Of a stretch of 64,000 bases of DNA, positions 43,276-52,013 are shown piece by piece. This DNA is from Microcaldota archaeon (GTDB lineage Archaea; Micrarchaeota; Micrarchaeia; Norongarragalinales; Norongarragalinaceae), in assembly GCA_016207165.1 (NCBI GenBank), contig JACQQD010000009.1, positions 106,660 through 170,659 of the forward strand. Direction: 5' to 3'. Positions within the stretch are counted from its first letter, which is position 1. The number at the start of each line of letters is the position of its first letter. Made by a program: the position numbers and the translations under genes. The notes beneath the pieces are model-generated. The model had not been told where the DNA came from and did not search any database. It was given only the letters and a program-made list of their open reading frames with translations.

Positions 43276-45135
43276 CTAAGGGGCTCGCTCGAATTTGGGC
43301 TCCCTTCGCTTCGAAAGGATGAGGCCGAGGCCGGTGGTGGGGCCCGCATACCCTTTGTAGACTTCCATCAAGTGTTCGTCCTGGATTTTCATGGCCGCGG
43401 CGAACACGTCGGGATCGAAATGCCCGCCTTGAGTGAATTCGTGCATGAGGCCGCGCACGCGCTCCCAGGAAAACTGGCGCTTGCCGTATGGAACGCCCTT
43501 GACTTTCTTCATGCGGCGGATGTAGTCACGCTCCGTCAAAAACGCGTCCATGACGTCGGCCATGGCGATGATGCGGGCCACCAACGGAATGTCGGTGCCG
43601 GCCAACCCGTCTGGGTAGCCTTTTCCGTCCCATCGCTCGTGGTGGTGCCGCGCGCCGTTGCGCACGGTTTCGCTGGGCCGGTGAAGCTTCAACTCGTTGT
43701 CGGAGTGGACGGGATGTTCCTTGATTTTCTCGAATTCCTCGTAAGCCAACAAGTCTTTTTTCCTCAGGAGTTCACCGGGTATGCTCAGCTTTCCGACGTC
43801 GTGAAGCAACGCCGCCATTTTGAACGCGTCGATGCGTCTCCGGCTGAACAACTCAACGCCGTGGCGCTCCACGTGGTCGGCGTTCATGATCCGGGCAATG
43901 AGTTCTGAGAGCGCCGCCACGCGTTCCGAGTGGCCCCGGGTGTACTCGTCGTGGTCTTCCAGGTCCTTCATACGGGAAATCAAGCCGGCGTGGCGCCCGA
44001 ATCGGATTTCCATGTTCCGCCACAAGTCCAGCACGGGCCGGTTCAATCGGGCTTGGCGGGCAATCTTATGCATCTCGTCAAATGCCACCGCCGGAAGCGG
44101 CGTGTCCTTGTAGAAGTGAAATGACGCCAAATGGGGGGCCTCCGGGAGGGCGATGTCATCCTCGTATTCGTCGCGCAATTCAGGGGAAAAATGGCCGAGG
44201 TGGATGTCTCCTTCCGTGCAGGGCGTGTAACCCATGGCCTCGTCAATGAATCGCTGGCGCTGGATTTGATTCGGAAAATTCACGGTAAGGTGGGGTGCCG
44301 GCGTGCCATCGGGGTGCTGGTTTCCTTCCATGCCTAAATGCAGGCGCAAGGCGCGATACGTTCCGTGTTCGTCCAACCGCATGACCGGCAACGCGCGTAC
44401 GTTTCGCCCCGTGCCGTCAATCAGGCTGACATACTTCAAATAATCCACGCCAGGGTCGTCCTTTTGGCTGCCGACTTGATAAGGATCCGGTCGGCTGATC
44501 ATGGCCAGGGTTGACGAGCCCCGGAGAGGGCCTTCACCGGGTTGTGGCGGACGCATCTTAAGATGGGGGTCGTGAAGTTCCCGTGCCGTTGGACGCCGGC
44601 CTTCCACGTAGGCGTTGTGCATGTACCAGGCCAAGGCATGCGCGGCCCGGCCTGGCGAAGCTTCACGCTCCATGGCGTGGGCCAACGCGGAAACATCGGG
44701 TTGCCGAAGCGGGGGAATCGTGTTTTCCTCGATTACGGCGGTGGCCAACTGTTTGATCTGGGGCCTGCGTCGTGCGTGAAGGGCGTACGGCTGGATGCGG
44801 TATCTCTGTAGGCCGTCGCGAATGGCTCGTTGGTCCGCGTCGGAAAATTCGCCGTGAATGATCAACGGATTTCCAAACCCGTGGCTGACGCGCTCATCCC
44901 GCTCATTTAAACCAATGGATTGCGCCATGGCCTGGTGAACGCGCTGCATGAACGCCGACATGGATTCCTCGGCTTCGCGTTGCACGTGAATGGGGTAAAC
45001 GCCCAGTTGCTTGAAGACTTCCTCCGATAAAACGCCTGGAACTTGCGTGGGCTTTTGCTCGTTGAAAACCACGGCCGAAGGGCGAACGGCAATTCGCTTG
45101 AGCCTCTGAGGCACCGGCCGAGCCTTGTAGGGCAT
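43276..45135 (-). CDS. HD-GYP domain protein with long unassigned N-terminal region
   Basis: The 619-residue protein has a C-terminal HD-GYP domain (about residues 390-580): HSERVAALSELIA, LLHDVGKLSIP near residue 444, then HHERWDGKGYPDG near 496-509 and ARIIAMADVMDAF. The GYP signature is complete, so it should bind metals and hydrolyse cyclic dinucleotides such as c-di-GMP, or act on another cyclic nucleotide. The first 370 residues match no domain I know and contain no membrane helix; they include a beta-rich stretch (PAPHLTVNFPNQIQRQRF). HD-GYP proteins are unusual in archaea. It converges on the cyclase-HD pair. Confidence 0.85.
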   Translation of the reverse strand: MPYKARPVPQRLKRIAVRPSAVVFNEQKPTQVPGVLSEEVFKQLGVYPIHVQREAEESMSAFMQRVHQAMAQSIGLNERDERVSHGFGNPLIIHGEFSDADQRAIRDGLQRYRIQPYALHARRRPQIKQLATAVIEENTIPPLRQPDVSALAHAMEREASPGRAAHALAWYMHNAYVEGRRPTARELHDPHLKMRPPQPGEGPLRGSSTLAMISRPDPYQVGSQKDDPGVDYLKYVSLIDGTGRNVRALPVMRLDEHGTYRALRLHLGMEGNQHPDGTPAPHLTVNFPNQIQRQRFIDEAMGYTPCTEGDIHLGHFSPELRDEYEDDIALPEAPHLASFHFYKDTPLPAVAFDEMHKIARQARLNRPVLDLWRNMEIRFGRHAGLISRMKDLEDHDEYTRGHSERVAALSELIARIMNADHVERHGVELFSRRRIDAFKMAALLHDVGKLSIPGELLRKKDLLAYEEFEKIKEHPVHSDNELKLHRPSETVRNGARHHHERWDGKGYPDGLAGTDIPLVARIIAMADVMDAFLTERDYIRRMKKVKGVPYGKRQFSWERVRGLMHEFTQGGHFDPDVFAAAMKIQDEHLMEVYKGYAGPTTGLGLILSKRREPKFERAP

Positions 45136-45152
45136 AGAGTAGCATTGGGGTG

Positions 45153-45173
45153 AAAAGGAATTTAAGTCCTTTT
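45153..45173. promoter_or_regulatory. Symmetric bidirectional promoter between the HD-GYP gene and hisS
   Basis: The 21-bp element consists of AAAAGGA and its exact inverted copy TCCTTTT flanking ATTTAAG. Its centre is 28 bp from the HD-GYP ATG and 32 bp from the hisS ATG. The purine-rich arms sit where TFB-recognition elements lie on both sides of a TATA box, so this looks like one two-way core promoter. Confidence 0.6.
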
Positions 45174-45194
45174 GCCTGTCCTATCCTTCAACAC

Positions 45195-46493
45195 ATGGAC
45201 CTAACTCCTGCGAAAGGCATGCGCGACTTTCTGCCACCGGAGGCCGCGCGGCGTGAACACGTCGTGGATACCCTGAAAAAAGCGTTCAAGCGGTACGGGT
45301 TTCTGCCCTTGGAAACGCCGGTGGTGGAACGGTACGAGGTTTTGTCCAGCAAGTTTGCCGGCGGCGAAGAGATTTTGAAGGAAACCTTTCGGTTGCAGGA
45401 CCAAGGAAAACGGGAGTTGGGGTTGCGGTACGACTTGACGGTGCCCATGTGCCGGGTGTTGGCAGGCAATACGTCGTTGCCCAAACCGTTTAAACGCTAT
45501 CAGGTCGCGCCCGTGTACCGCGACGGACCCCTCAAGACGGGGCGTTACCGGGAATTCGTCCAATGCGATGTCGACACCGTTGGAGTCTCAGGCGTGCAAG
45601 CGGAAGCCGAGCAGTTGGCGTTGACCGCCCACGTGTTTTTTGAACTGGGTTTGAAGGTAACGATCAAGTTCAACAACCGAAAGCTTTTGAACGGCGTTTT
45701 GGAGGATGCCGGAATTTCCCAAGAAAAGCACCACGGAACGTTGTTGGCGTTGGACAAGCTGTCGAAAATCGGGGAGAACGGCGTTTTAGAGGAACTGGAA
45801 AAAGACCGGGGCCTTGAAAAAAAGGCGGCCAAACATTTGCTGGATGTTTTTATGAAGGCGGGATCCGGAGAAAAAGCGTTGAACGCGTTGAAGAAAACCG
45901 CGAAATCCGAATCCGGAAAACAAGGCCTATCGGAACTGGAGCAACTCGTGGAATCGCTCAAGGCGTACGGCGTGAAGAACGCGGTGTTCTCGCCGGAACT
46001 TTCGCGGGGTCTGAATTACTACACGGGCACCGTGTTCGAGGTGTTTGCAAAGGAAAGCGAGATTTCCTCTTCCTTGGCTGCGGGCGGGCGGTACGACGAC
46101 ATGATCGGCAACTTTTCCGGTAAAGAGAAAACGCCAGCCGTCGGCATCTCGTTCGGGCTGGACGTAATCGGGGAAGTGCTCAAAGAGAAAAGCGGCTCCA
46201 TGCCGTCGCCCGTCCAAGTATTCGTTGTTACGGTGGGCGACGTGCAAAACGACGCCATCCACGTGGCGGAGTCCCTCCGGAAATCCGAGGTGAACGTGTT
46301 GTTGGACTTGGCGGGCCGCGGCGTGTCCAAGAATCTTTCATGGGCTTCCGCGCAACAAATTCCTTTTGTAGTCATCGTCGGCGAGAAAGAAGTCCGATCC
46401 GGCAAGTTTACGCTTCGGGACATGGCTTCCGGCAAAGAAAAGTCGTTGAGCTTGCAAGGCTTGGCGTTGGCTCTGGGGGCAAAAACGGATTAG
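45195..46493 (+). CDS. hisS: Histidyl-tRNA synthetase
   Basis: HisRS charges tRNA-His. The 432-residue class II enzyme has motif 1 near LPPEAARREHVVDTL, motif 2 with RYQVAPVYRDGPLKTGRYREF, the histidine-binding LSRGLNYYTGTVFEVF, motif 3 in AAGGRYDDM...ISFGLDVI, and an anticodon-binding domain at the end. ATG at 45195 gives the standard MDLTPAKGMRDFLP opening and fits the upstream TATA spacing; an earlier in-frame ATG at 45150 falls inside the promoter. Its substrate tRNA-His is encoded 6 kb away in this window. Confidence 0.95.
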   Translation: MDLTPAKGMRDFLPPEAARREHVVDTLKKAFKRYGFLPLETPVVERYEVLSSKFAGGEEILKETFRLQDQGKRELGLRYDLTVPMCRVLAGNTSLPKPFKRYQVAPVYRDGPLKTGRYREFVQCDVDTVGVSGVQAEAEQLALTAHVFFELGLKVTIKFNNRKLLNGVLEDAGISQEKHHGTLLALDKLSKIGENGVLEELEKDRGLEKKAAKHLLDVFMKAGSGEKALNALKKTAKSESGKQGLSELEQLVESLKAYGVKNAVFSPELSRGLNYYTGTVFEVFAKESEISSSLAAGGRYDDMIGNFSGKEKTPAVGISFGLDVIGEVLKEKSGSMPSPVQVFVVTVGDVQNDAIHVAESLRKSEVNVLLDLAGRGVSKNLSWASAQQIPFVVIVGEKEVRSGKFTLRDMASGKEKSLSLQGLALALGAKTD

Positions 46494-46561
46494 ATTTCAA
46501 ACGCGCGTTCTCCGTGCTTTTCCTCAAGTTGGCGTCTTCGGGCCCCTGCATTCGGTCGCCG

Positions 46562-47503
46562 TTAATGCGTACGCGTCATCAAGGCCGGCACCACGCATTT
46601 TCTCCTCCAGACGACGTTGGTGCCTGTGTCGATGCGGTAAACGGGGTTGTCTGGGCTGGGCTTTAGCCGGATCTGGGCGCTTGGGAGTCGCTTAAGGAAT
46701 TGGACTTCACTGAGTTTCTTGAACAGATTCCATTCCGGGTCAATCAGGTACGGCGTGCCGTCTAATTCGGCATGCACCCAGGCATGCCTTCCGCGGCTCG
46801 TTCCGGCATTCAAGTCTCCCCGAACGTAGCGGGCATCGATTCCCGCTTCCTGGAGGCTTTGAACCAATAAAGCGGCTTTGTGCCGGCAAACGCCTTCACC
46901 GGATCGGATGATGGTTCCCGCTCCCAACACGCTGCCGGCTTCCGGTTCGCGCCCACGGGCACGTAGAGGGGCCTGGTCATGCAAGGCGTGAAGCAGCTCC
47001 CGTGCGATTTGAACTTCCGAGAACGTCGTTACGGCGAGGCGTCTGGCTCCAAGGGTGTACGGTAACGTGTTGGGTGAATCTTTATTGATTTTGAGTAACT
47101 CGCGGTCGTACGTAGCGAGGTGACCCAATTCAAACTGGGTGCCAGGAAGAATGTCGCCGTGGAACAAGTAGGAAAGTCCGGTTCGTTCCTCGTGGGTGGC
47201 GTCCGACGGCTTTTCGTCGGGCCGGACATGGGCTTCTTTCTCCACCAAGGCGTTGAGCAACGGGGCCTGCTCGTAAAAAGATTCGCGATCCGGCGCCGGA
47301 AGTCCTCGGATGAAGTCGTTCTGGCGGCGGACCATGGACAACGGGTCCTTGAAATAGGTGGAGAGGTATTTGGCGAAGCGTTCGGCGGTCAAGTCGCCGG
47401 GTTTGACGCGTCTTGAATCCGGAACCTCCAGGACGCAGGAGGCCATGAGGCGTTTTTGGTGGCCGGAGAGTTGCTTCCACACGCGCTGAATCAATTCATT
47501 CAT
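46562..47503 (-). CDS. Transglutaminase-like (cysteine protease fold) protein
   Basis: The 313-residue protein has the transglutaminase-core triad: C206 in SGEGVCRHKAALLVQSL, H240 in GRHAWVHAELDG and D255 in YLIDPEWN. In microbes such domains act as peptidases or amidases on proteins or peptides. Residues 1-185 form an unassigned helical region with YLFHGDILPGTQFELGHLA. No signal peptide is visible, so it seems cytosolic. It starts 12 bp after ileS on the same strand and may be co-transcribed with it. Substrate unknown. Confidence 0.82.
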   Translation of the reverse strand: MNELIQRVWKQLSGHQKRLMASCVLEVPDSRRVKPGDLTAERFAKYLSTYFKDPLSMVRRQNDFIRGLPAPDRESFYEQAPLLNALVEKEAHVRPDEKPSDATHEERTGLSYLFHGDILPGTQFELGHLATYDRELLKINKDSPNTLPYTLGARRLAVTTFSEVQIARELLHALHDQAPLRARGREPEAGSVLGAGTIIRSGEGVCRHKAALLVQSLQEAGIDARYVRGDLNAGTSRGRHAWVHAELDGTPYLIDPEWNLFKKLSEVQFLKRLPSAQIRLKPSPDNPVYRIDTGTNVVWRRKCVVPALMTRTH

Positions 47504-47515
47504 TACAGGACTCCC

Positions 47516-50479
47516 TCAACCGGTTTTCTCGAAGGAGAACGACACGTCCACATCCTCGGCGTTCTCCTGGATTTTCTGTTTGGAGTCCGCCAAAGTTGCG
47601 TTGGAAGCGGAAACCGCGGACTTTAGTTCGCCCAAGTGCTTGGAAACAAAGTCGCGAAATGACGAGTCGGCCACGTGCAGGGACAGCGCGATTTGGTCCT
47701 TGACATGCAGGCCCGCCTTCTTTCGTTCGGCTTGGATTTTGCGCGTCAATTCGCGGAAGCGCGCCATGTGTTCCAGGTTATCGTCGCGTTCCGTGTTGAC
47801 AAAAACGGCGCCGCCCTTGAATTCTTTGACCGCGTAGGCGCCGCCTTGCGGTTTTTCCTGGTGGTAGGACACTTCCAACGCGTTCAGTGAAGAAAGTAGG
47901 ATGGATTGGAGGTTCACGACGGCGTTCTCCACGGCTGGCTCTCCGGTGACGACGACTTGGCGGACGGGCCAGCGCAGCTTGAATCCGGCGTCTTTTCGGG
48001 CGGCGTTGGTGGCCTCCGTCACATGCATGGCGGCCTGCATGGCGGCTTCCAAGTCGTTTTGAATGCGGGCTTCGTCGGGCACCGGATAGGATTCGAAATG
48101 GACGCTGTTCTTGTTTCCAAGGTGGTGCCACACGTATTCGGTGGCAAACGGCGTGATGGGCGCCAACAAAAGCGTGAGTTGGCGTAAAACGTGGTGGAGG
48201 GTATCAAAGACGTCTTCGTCGTTGCGGTCTCGCACCAGCTTGATGTACCACCTCGAAAAATCGTTGACGGCAAAGTCCACTAATTTTCGGCCCACGTGGT
48301 GGAATTCAAACGATTCGTAGTGCGCTAGGATTTCTTTCGTGATGGTGTTCAGGCGGGAAACCAGCCACGCGTCCTCCACGGCCTTGAGAGAGGGTTCTTT
48401 GGGCATCCATGTTGCAGGCTTGTATGAATCGTAGTACAGAAAGGCGTTCCAGTAAATGTTGAGCGCCTTGTAGACTTCCTTGGCGGAGGTGAAGGAGAAC
48501 TTTTGCACGTCCCAAGGCGCGATGTCCCAGCAATAATACAAACGCATGACGTCGCCGCCCAATTCTTTGACCGCGTCCTGGGCCCAGACCACGTTGCCGA
48601 CGCTTTTGCTCATTTTGTTGCCTTTCTCGTCGACCACCCAGCCCATCATGGAGACGCTGCGGTAGGCGGGTTTGTCGAAAACCGCCATGCCCGTAAACAA
48701 GAGCACGTAGAACCAGCCGCGGATTTGGTCCTGGCTTTCCGTGACCAAGTCCACCAAACAGTCGCCGGACAAGCGTTCAAAGAGTTCCTTGTTCTGGTAT
48801 GGGTAACCCAACGACGCCCAGGGCGCAATGGAGGAGTCAAACCAGACGTTGAAGATGTCCTTGATGCGCGACATTTTTTTGCCGCAGTCGCATTCAAGCT
48901 GGATGCCGTCCACGGAGTGCCTGTGCAAGTCCGAAAGTTCACCGGGGTCCTTGGTGGCGGACGCGCGCAGCTCATCAACGGAGCCGATGACTTTCTTTCT
49001 TCCGCAAGAACATTGCCAAATGGGGATGGGAATGCCCCAGAAACGTTGTTGGGAAATGCACCAGTCTTGGGCGTCGGCGAGCCAATTGTTCATGGCTTCC
49101 CTTCCAAACTCCGGCATCCAATTCACGTTGGCGTTGGCGGACAACAACTTTTCCTTGATGGGTTCAACGGACAGGTACCATTGCCGGGAGACGCGGAAAA
49201 CCAGGGGCGACTTGCACCGCCAGCAAAGAGGGTAGCTGTGCGTGACCGTTCCGGAATGCAAGAGATTGCCTTGGCGTTCCAGGAGTTCCAAAACCGTCTT
49301 GTTGGCTTTCTTGAAGAACTGGCCCTTCAGAAATCCGACTTTCTCGCTGAATTGCCCTTGCTCGTTGACCGGCGACAAAACGGGAAGGTTGTAGTGTTTT
49401 CCAAAAAAGTGGTCGGTTTGCCCGTGACCGGGAGCGGTGTGCACCAGGCCCGTACCGTCGTCGACCGTGACGAACTGCTGGAATTCTTCTTCCACCTTGG
49501 CCTTGGTCTCGTGCTTCTTGTACTTTTTCTTGGCCATCAAGTTGATGCTCAAGTAGACTCGGTACGCGCCTTCGTTGGACGCAATCTCTTTTTGCTGCTC
49601 GCACGAAACCAGTGGTTCGTACCGGAGGCCGTCGAGTTTTTCGCCCTTGAATTCCTCGACGATTTCAAAGTCAAGTCCAATGGTTTGCTTCAAGACGTCG
49701 TCGGCGCGTTTCTTGGCCAAAATGTACGTGTCCTTGCCGGCCTTGGCCCGAACATACGTCTCGGATGCCAGAACCGCAATGGCGACGTTGCTTGGCAGAG
49801 TCCACGGCGTGGTGGTCCACACCAAGAGGTACTCGTCGGGTTTTCCTTTGACTTGGAACTTGACGTAAAGGGAGGGGTCCGTGACATCCTTGTAGGAATC
49901 CGAGACCTCGTACCCGCTTAACGCGGTTTCGCAGTGGGGACACCAGTGAATGGCTTTGTTGCCCTCCACGAGAAACCCTTTTTCGTGCAAGGTCTTCAGC
50001 GTCCACCACGCGCTTTCAACGTAGTACGGCTTGTACGTGAAATACGGTTCAACGTAGGCTCTCCACGCGCCGAGTTGGTCGTAGACGGAGAGCCAGACTT
50101 TCTCGTTGTTGAGCACTTTTTGCAGGCATAGCGCGTCGAATTTTTCGACGCCCATTTTCTCGACGTCCTGCTTGCTTTGGATGCCCAACTCTTTTTCGAC
50201 CATGACTTCAACCGGCAAGCCATGGCAGTCAAAACCGGGCTGGATCTTGGCGTCAAAACCCTGCATGATTCGCAGCCGCGTCCAAATGTCTTTGCACGTG
50301 GTGGCTTTGACGTGGCCGACGTGAGGCGACGCGTTGACGTACGGCGGACCGTCCAGCAAATAGAAGGGTCTCGCGTTTTTCCGGTGCGCAGAGAGTTTCT
50401 GGGGCACCTTTTCTTTTTTCCAGTATTGTCGCACCCATTCTTCGATGCGGTGGGGCTCAAAGCGTTGGAGTTTTTCCAT
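47516..50479 (-). CDS. ileS: Isoleucyl-tRNA synthetase
   Basis: IleRS charges tRNA-Ile and edits valine. The 987-residue class I enzyme has the HIGH-type motif as HVGH (residues 53-56) in PPYVNASPHVGH, the CP1 editing domain with WTTTPWTLPSN (residues about 220-230), the KMSKS motif near residue 620, and a C-terminal anticodon-binding region with the zinc-type CSCGRKK and CDCGKK cysteines inserted in the catalytic core. Length suits the archaeal/eukaryal type. AGGTGA lies about 10 bp before the ATG. Confidence 0.96.
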   Translation of the reverse strand: MEKLQRFEPHRIEEWVRQYWKKEKVPQKLSAHRKNARPFYLLDGPPYVNASPHVGHVKATTCKDIWTRLRIMQGFDAKIQPGFDCHGLPVEVMVEKELGIQSKQDVEKMGVEKFDALCLQKVLNNEKVWLSVYDQLGAWRAYVEPYFTYKPYYVESAWWTLKTLHEKGFLVEGNKAIHWCPHCETALSGYEVSDSYKDVTDPSLYVKFQVKGKPDEYLLVWTTTPWTLPSNVAIAVLASETYVRAKAGKDTYILAKKRADDVLKQTIGLDFEIVEEFKGEKLDGLRYEPLVSCEQQKEIASNEGAYRVYLSINLMAKKKYKKHETKAKVEEEFQQFVTVDDGTGLVHTAPGHGQTDHFFGKHYNLPVLSPVNEQGQFSEKVGFLKGQFFKKANKTVLELLERQGNLLHSGTVTHSYPLCWRCKSPLVFRVSRQWYLSVEPIKEKLLSANANVNWMPEFGREAMNNWLADAQDWCISQQRFWGIPIPIWQCSCGRKKVIGSVDELRASATKDPGELSDLHRHSVDGIQLECDCGKKMSRIKDIFNVWFDSSIAPWASLGYPYQNKELFERLSGDCLVDLVTESQDQIRGWFYVLLFTGMAVFDKPAYRSVSMMGWVVDEKGNKMSKSVGNVVWAQDAVKELGGDVMRLYYCWDIAPWDVQKFSFTSAKEVYKALNIYWNAFLYYDSYKPATWMPKEPSLKAVEDAWLVSRLNTITKEILAHYESFEFHHVGRKLVDFAVNDFSRWYIKLVRDRNDEDVFDTLHHVLRQLTLLLAPITPFATEYVWHHLGNKNSVHFESYPVPDEARIQNDLEAAMQAAMHVTEATNAARKDAGFKLRWPVRQVVVTGEPAVENAVVNLQSILLSSLNALEVSYHQEKPQGGAYAVKEFKGGAVFVNTERDDNLEHMARFRELTRKIQAERKKAGLHVKDQIALSLHVADSSFRDFVSKHLGELKSAVSASNATLADSKQKIQENAEDVDVSFSFEKTG

Positions 50480-50529
50480 ACAACGAAGTCACCTGTTCAT
50501 CGGATCCAGGAAAAAAATTTGGGCTTGAC

Positions 50530-50541
50530 GCTTATATTAAG
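50530..50541 (+). promoter_or_regulatory. TATA element upstream of proS
   Basis: CTTATATTAAGG in the 90-bp ileS-proS gap centres about 34 bp before the proS ATG at 50570, giving a very short leader. The same element read in reverse, CCTTAATATAAG, could also serve ileS with a longer leader that would include its AGGTGA. Confidence 0.5.
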
Positions 50542-50569
50542 GGTGGCTTCCAATTGCATTTCGAGTTTT

Positions 50570-52000
50570 ATGCCGTTGAAACATCCGAAAGCCAAGGAGT
50601 TTGCCGAGTGGTACATTGAGCTCGTCGAGAAAGCCGAGTTGATGGATTATTCGCCCATCCAGGGCTGCATGACCATTCGGCCGCGGGCGTACGGCATTTG
50701 GGAAAAATACCAGGACATCATCAACGCGCGCATGAAATCGGATTCCGTGCAGAACGCGTACTTTCCCATGTTCATTCCGGAATCCTTTTTGAAAAAAGAA
50801 GCCGAACACTTCGAAGGCTTTGCGCCGGAAGTGGCGTGGGTCACGCACGGCGGAAACGAAGAGCTTGCGGAAAAGCTGGCGCTGCGTCCCACGTCCGAAA
50901 CCATCATGTACCACATGTTCGCCAAATGGATCCAGAGCCACCGCGACTTGCCGTTGAAAGTCAACCAGTGGTGCAACGTCATCCGGTGGGACACCAAGAC
51001 CCTCAAGCCGTTCCTGCGCACCCGCGAATTCTTGTGGCAGGAAGGCCACACGGCCCACAGCACGGAAAAAGAAGCCGAAGAAATGGTTTTGCGCGCGTTG
51101 TCCTGGTACCGGGAAGCCTGCGAGCAATACCTGGCCATTCCCGTAATGCTCGGAAAGAAATCCAAGGGAGAAACGTTTCCGGGAGCCAAGTACACCACCA
51201 CCGTCGAGACGCTCATGCCGGACGGAAAGGCTTTGCAGGCCGGCACCTCACATTTGTTGGGCCAGTCCTTTGCCAAAATGTTCAACGTGACGTTCAAGGA
51301 CCAAAACGAGAAAGACCAGTTCGCCTGGCAGACCAGTTGGGGCACGTCCACGAGGCTTTTGGGCGCCATGTTCATGCTGCACTCCGACGACAAGGGACTG
51401 GTGTTGCCGCCTAAAGTCGCGCCGCTTCACGTCGTCATCGTGCCCATCGCGAAAAAAGACGACGAGTCGGCCATGGCCTTGCAGGCCGCCGAACGCGTCA
51501 AGAAATCCCTGGAAGAGCAAGGGTTGCACGTGCACATCGACAACCGAAAAGAACGCACGCCGGGTTACAAGTTCAACGACTGGGAACTCAAGGGCGTGCC
51601 GCTTCGCATGGAAATCGGCTTCAAGGAACTCTCCGAACGCAGCGTGACGGTGGCGCGACGGGACACCGGCGAAAAGGACGTCATCCCAGAGGACAAGCTG
51701 GCGCTTAAAACCGTGGCCATCCTGGATGCCATCCAAAAAAACCTGCTGGAAAAAGCGCGCCAATTCATGAACGCCAACACGGCTCCGGCAAAAAACTTCG
51801 GGCAACTCAAAAAGACGCTGGAAGACATGCGGGGCTTCGTGGTTTCCGGCTGGTGCGGGGACCCGCGGTGCGAACAAGCCATCAAGGAGGACACCGGGGC
51901 CACCATCCGATTGATTCCATTCAACGACGAGCCAAGCGGAGTATGCGTCATGTGCGACCGGGACTCCAAGCACACGGCGTACTTTGCCAGGGCCTACTAA
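50570..52000 (+). CDS. proS: Prolyl-tRNA synthetase, archaeal/eukaryal type
   Basis: ProRS charges tRNA-Pro. The 476-residue class II enzyme lacks the bacterial editing insertion. It has motif 2 around RTREFLWQEGHTAH, the proline-binding GTSHLLGQSFAKMF, motif 3 ending in GLVLPPKVAPLHVVIVP, the anticodon domain, and a C-terminal zinc-type domain (GWCGDPRCE, CVMCDRDSKHTAYFARAY) ending in the invariant tyrosine. That ending is characteristic of archaeal and eukaryal ProRS. The ATG at 50570 follows a TATA element. Confidence 0.96.
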   Translation: MPLKHPKAKEFAEWYIELVEKAELMDYSPIQGCMTIRPRAYGIWEKYQDIINARMKSDSVQNAYFPMFIPESFLKKEAEHFEGFAPEVAWVTHGGNEELAEKLALRPTSETIMYHMFAKWIQSHRDLPLKVNQWCNVIRWDTKTLKPFLRTREFLWQEGHTAHSTEKEAEEMVLRALSWYREACEQYLAIPVMLGKKSKGETFPGAKYTTTVETLMPDGKALQAGTSHLLGQSFAKMFNVTFKDQNEKDQFAWQTSWGTSTRLLGAMFMLHSDDKGLVLPPKVAPLHVVIVPIAKKDDESAMALQAAERVKKSLEEQGLHVHIDNRKERTPGYKFNDWELKGVPLRMEIGFKELSERSVTVARRDTGEKDVIPEDKLALKTVAILDAIQKNLLEKARQFMNANTAPAKNFGQLKKTLEDMRGFVVSGWCGDPRCEQAIKEDTGATIRLIPFNDEPSGVCVMCDRDSKHTAYFARAY

Positions 52001-52013
52001 GCGAGTCACCCTC

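Noticed and set aside
43276..45135. Taking the HD-GYP protein as proof of c-di-GMP signalling
   Set aside because: No GGDEF or other cyclic-dinucleotide synthase is in the window, and HD-GYP domains also act on other cyclic nucleotides; only the domain call is supported.
48503..49921. Long plus-strand reading frame (472 codons) opposite ileS
   Set aside because: It is the antisense shadow of ileS, which has complete HVGH and KMSKS motifs; the antisense product has no recognisable domain and lies wholly inside the real gene.
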